A stretch of DNA of 64,000 bases from CAZRCZ01 sp964598765. GTDB lineage: Bacteria; Sumerlaeota; Sumerlaeia; MVZB01; JAJFLK01. The translations under genes and the position numbers were made by a program. This document shows, piece after piece, positions 62,343-64,000 of this stretch (the first letter of the stretch is position 1; every line of letters begins with the position of its first letter). The notes under the pieces are model-generated. The model was not told where the DNA came from. It saw nothing but the letters and a program-made list of their open reading frames with translations, and searched no databases. Location of the stretch: positions 1 to 64,000 of the forward strand of contig CAZRCZ010000018.1 in assembly GCA_964598765.1 (NCBI GenBank), read 5' to 3'.

Positions 62343-62801
62343 CTACTTTCCAAAACCTAATTCTTCCGAATTAAGCCAAATCGTCACCGGCCCATCGTTG
62401 ACCAGATGAACGTCCATCATCGCGCCGAAGCGTCCGGTGGCGACGCGGACACCGGCGGCGCGCAGAATTTCAACGAATCGGTCGAAGAGTCGCGCCGCGG
62501 TTTCCGGCGGGGCGGCTTGCAGGAAATTGGGGCGACGCCCCTTCCGGCAATCGGCGTGAAGCGTGAATTGTGAAACGGCTAGAATCGCGCCGCCGGCTTC
62601 GAGGAGCGAGCGGTTCATTTTACCCGCCTCGTCGGCAAGGATGCGCAGGTTGACGATTTTTTGAGCCATCGGCCCCAGCGTCGCCTCGGCGTCCTCTTGG
62701 CCGATGCCGACCAAAAGAAGCAAGCCCGCGTCAATCGCGCCGATTGTTTCCTCCTCGACGACAACCGAAGCGGACCGGACTCTTTGAACTAAGACGCGCA
62801 T
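62343..62801 (-). CDS. dtd: D-aminoacyl-tRNA deacylase
   Basis: A 152-residue dimeric editing enzyme that hydrolyses D-amino acids and glycine from tRNA. The family signatures are SQFTLHADCRKGRRPNF (canonical form SQFTLYAD) and the cross-subunit gate NDGPVTIWL (canonical N[SD]GPVT). The Tyr-to-His change within the first motif is unusual but not expected to abolish activity, since the catalytic backbone is retained. Length is normal and the N terminus MRVLVQRVRSASVVVE is typical. Confidence 0.93.
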   Translation of the reverse strand: MRVLVQRVRSASVVVEEETIGAIDAGLLLLVGIGQEDAEATLGPMAQKIVNLRILADEAGKMNRSLLEAGGAILAVSQFTLHADCRKGRRPNFLQAAPPETAARLFDRFVEILRAAGVRVATGRFGAMMDVHLVNDGPVTIWLNSEELGFGK

Positions 62802-62893
62802 GGGCTTGATTATCTCCCGCGCTTTCGGTTATTGGAAGTCGTTGTCATCTTGCATGGGAGCGGGACGAGTTGAAAATTACGGGGCTTATATAG

Positions 62894-63157
62894 CTGGAGA
62901 GCATTGTTGAAAAACTGTTCAGGAAGCACGGCGTCGCTCGGAATAAGGTTAAGGAAGTCTTCGACGATTCTACACATGTTCGATTTGTTGAAAAGGGAGA
63001 TCGGGTCGGCGAGAATGTTTACGTAGCCTTTGGGCGAACGGAGGCAGGACGGTATTTAACGGTGTATTTCGTTCGCAAGAAAGACGGATGGGCGTTGGTT
63101 TTGTCCGCGCGAGAAATGACCAAACGGGAGAAGCAACAATGCCGCAGGCAAAAGTGA
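62894..63157 (+). CDS. BrnT-like/DUF4258-type toxin, start codon unclear
   Basis: Translation from 62894 gives ~87 residues with a clear toxin-family pattern: EKLFRKHGVARNKVKEVFDD, RFVEKGDRVGENVYVAFGRT, GRYLTVYFVRKKDGWALVLS and AREMTKREKQ. This is the BrnT/ParE-like ribonuclease fold, ~90 residues. The frame closes upstream with TAG at 62891-62893. No ATG, GTG or TTG is in frame before the domain, so the start would be CTG (62894) or ATT (62903, with GGAGAG just before it). The gene may therefore be slightly truncated or use a rare start. The antitoxin gene starts inside its 3' end. Confidence 0.75.
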   Translation: MESIVEKLFRKHGVARNKVKEVFDDSTHVRFVEKGDRVGENVYVAFGRTEAGRYLTVYFVRKKDGWALVLSAREMTKREKQQCRRQK

Positions 63158-63417
63158 AGAGAAGGAAAACTGCCATTTCGCGGGCCGAGAGCTACGAGGA
63201 GATCGCCCAATTTTGGGCGACCCACGATCTGGCCGATTATTGGGATCGGACCCGTCCCGTGAAGATGAAGGCGGAAATTCGGAGGGAAAAGAGTTATTTT
63301 CCCGTCGAAAAGTCCCTGTCGAGCAAAATCATTTCCGTTGCCAGACGACGCGGAGTGTCCACCGAGAGGCTGGTCAACGCGTGGCTCCGGGAAAAACTGA
63401 GACACGATGCGGTTTAA
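63139..63417 (+). CDS. BrnA/CopG-like antitoxin
   Basis: A 92-residue antitoxin. The N-terminal toxin-binding part has ESYEEIAQFWATHDLADYWD, a known pattern for these antitoxins. The C-terminal part is a ribbon-helix-helix-like DNA-binding region (KSLSSKIISVARRRGVSTERLVNAWLREKL). The ATG at 63139 (MPQAKVKRRK) lies 19 bases inside the end of the toxin gene, giving translational coupling. Confidence 0.82.
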   Translation: MPQAKVKRRKTAISRAESYEEIAQFWATHDLADYWDRTRPVKMKAEIRREKSYFPVEKSLSSKIISVARRRGVSTERLVNAWLREKLRHDAV

Positions 63418-63461
63418 TGATCTCCCCTGCTCACCAGAGGCCGATGACGTAGATTGAAGAC

Positions 63462-64000
63462 ATGTCCGACGCGACCGACCTCCGAATCCTGCTACCCGGC
63501 AAATGGAACCTCGCTCTTTCGTGGGAGGGTTTCTTGCGATTTTCGCACAAGAACGTGGCGCGCATGAGGGAAATCCATGATAAGATGACCGTTGATCCGC
63601 AAGTGGCCGAAGAGGTGAAAGGCTTCGCGATGGAAGCGCGGGTTTTGGTCCTTGCCGGCGACTGGTGCGGCGATTGCGTGACGAATCTGCCTCCGATTGC
63701 GCGGCTGGCGGAATTGAATCCGAAACTGCAATTTCGGATTTTGGACCGCGACCGGCATGATGATTTGATGGAGCATTTCTTGACCAACGGAGCGCGGGCG
63801 ATTCCCAAGGTCATCGCGGCCACGGCCGATTTTGCGAGGATTCGTTTGTGGGGAGCCAGACCGGCGGCGTGTCAGGCGATTATGGACGCGAACAAGGGAA
63901 AGTTGCCGAAGGAAGAAATAATTCCGATGATTCGGGAGTGGTATGAAAAGGATCAGGGACAGACGACAATGAAAGAAGTGTGGGGGGAAATCGAAGCGTT
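63462..64000 (+). CDS. Thioredoxin-family protein, partial
   Basis: The gene is open to the right edge with 179 residues visible. Residues ~57-110 hold a thioredoxin-like active site, LVLAGDWCGDC (W68, C69, C72), in a domain with VTNLPPIARLAELNP and the cis-Pro region ARAIPKVIAA. This is the WCGDC type of cytosolic thioredoxin-like proteins (Thioredoxin_9 type) of unknown partner. The ATG at 63462 begins MSDATDLRILLPGKW. Most relatives are 180-200 residues, so little is missing. Confidence 0.85.
   Translation, partial: MSDATDLRILLPGKWNLALSWEGFLRFSHKNVARMREIHDKMTVDPQVAEEVKGFAMEARVLVLAGDWCGDCVTNLPPIARLAELNPKLQFRILDRDRHDDLMEHFLTNGARAIPKVIAATADFARIRLWGARPAACQAIMDANKGKLPKEEIIPMIREWYEKDQGQTTMKEVWGEIEA

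Noticed and set aside
62905..62916. TGTTGAAAAACT as a third terminal repeat of the MITE-like element
   Set aside because: It lies within the coding start of the BrnT-like toxin (VEKL) and no partner end is found nearby.

Overview
The window looks like chromosomal DNA of an uncultured, GC-rich, Gram-negative bacterium of the PVC superphylum or a neighbouring lineage such as Sumerlaeota. This is an inference from gene content. It carries a planctomycete-type PSCyt1/DUF1549/DUF1553 protein, a DUF1501 Tat-exported protein, Tat-exported sugar isomerase-like protein, a stand-alone prepilin-like protein, an AsmA-like outer-membrane biogenesis protein and several huge GT-C/YfhO-like membrane proteins. 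There is no rRNA and no CRISPR array. Two tRNAs are present, Asp(GTC) and Lys(CTT).

Layout. 0-11 kb: a sulfatase-modifying-factor-like protein running off the left edge, cysteine synthase, a CarD-type RNA polymerase regulator with a terminator-like hairpin in its leader, a large protein ending in a degenerate J-domain, an MFS transporter, and a GT-C-like membrane protein / R2lox oxidase / DUF1501 group. The DUF1501 gene contains an in-frame TGA. 10.3-17.6 kb is an accessory island: VapBC, a lower-GC three-gene operon (winged-helix-like protein, ParA-like ATPase, RelA/SpoT alarmone synthetase), a MITE-like element, a palindromic repeat, an HEPN/MNT pair inserted between two copies of the 3' end of hflX, hflX itself, and HicAB. 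17.6-27.5 kb: gatB-gatA-gatC with a UvrD-tail-like Tudor protein, an SDR, serine acetyltransferase, a PIG-L deacetylase, a spermidine-synthase-like membrane protein and a VOC protein. 27.6-40 kb: an FHA-nucleotide cyclase, a large FAD/Fe-S oxidase, a DinB-like protein, MazG, membrane proteins, and murG-murC-murB. 40-55.5 kb: the PSCyt1 protein, the two tRNAs, a SRAP-domain repair protein, a YfhO-like protein, an AsmA-like protein, a GNA1162-like lipoprotein, a sugar isomerase and a prepilin pair. 55.7-64 kb: an LRR lipoprotein with a membrane PP2C phosphatase, a DUF2298 membrane protein, BioF-like synthase, D-Tyr-tRNA deacylase, a BrnT/BrnA toxin-antitoxin pair and a thioredoxin-like gene cut by the right edge.

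Genes that work together: serine acetyltransferase (22.3 kb) makes the O-acetylserine used by cysteine synthase (0.7 kb). GatCAB forms Gln-tRNA(Gln)/Asn-tRNA(Asn). MurG/C/B are consecutive steps of peptidoglycan synthesis. The strongest candidate for an undescribed system is the ParA-alarmone synthetase operon at 11.45-13.85 kb. The most unusual non-coding signal is a set of about a dozen long inverted repeats at gene ends. Their two arms match each other closely while the sequence differs from locus to locus.
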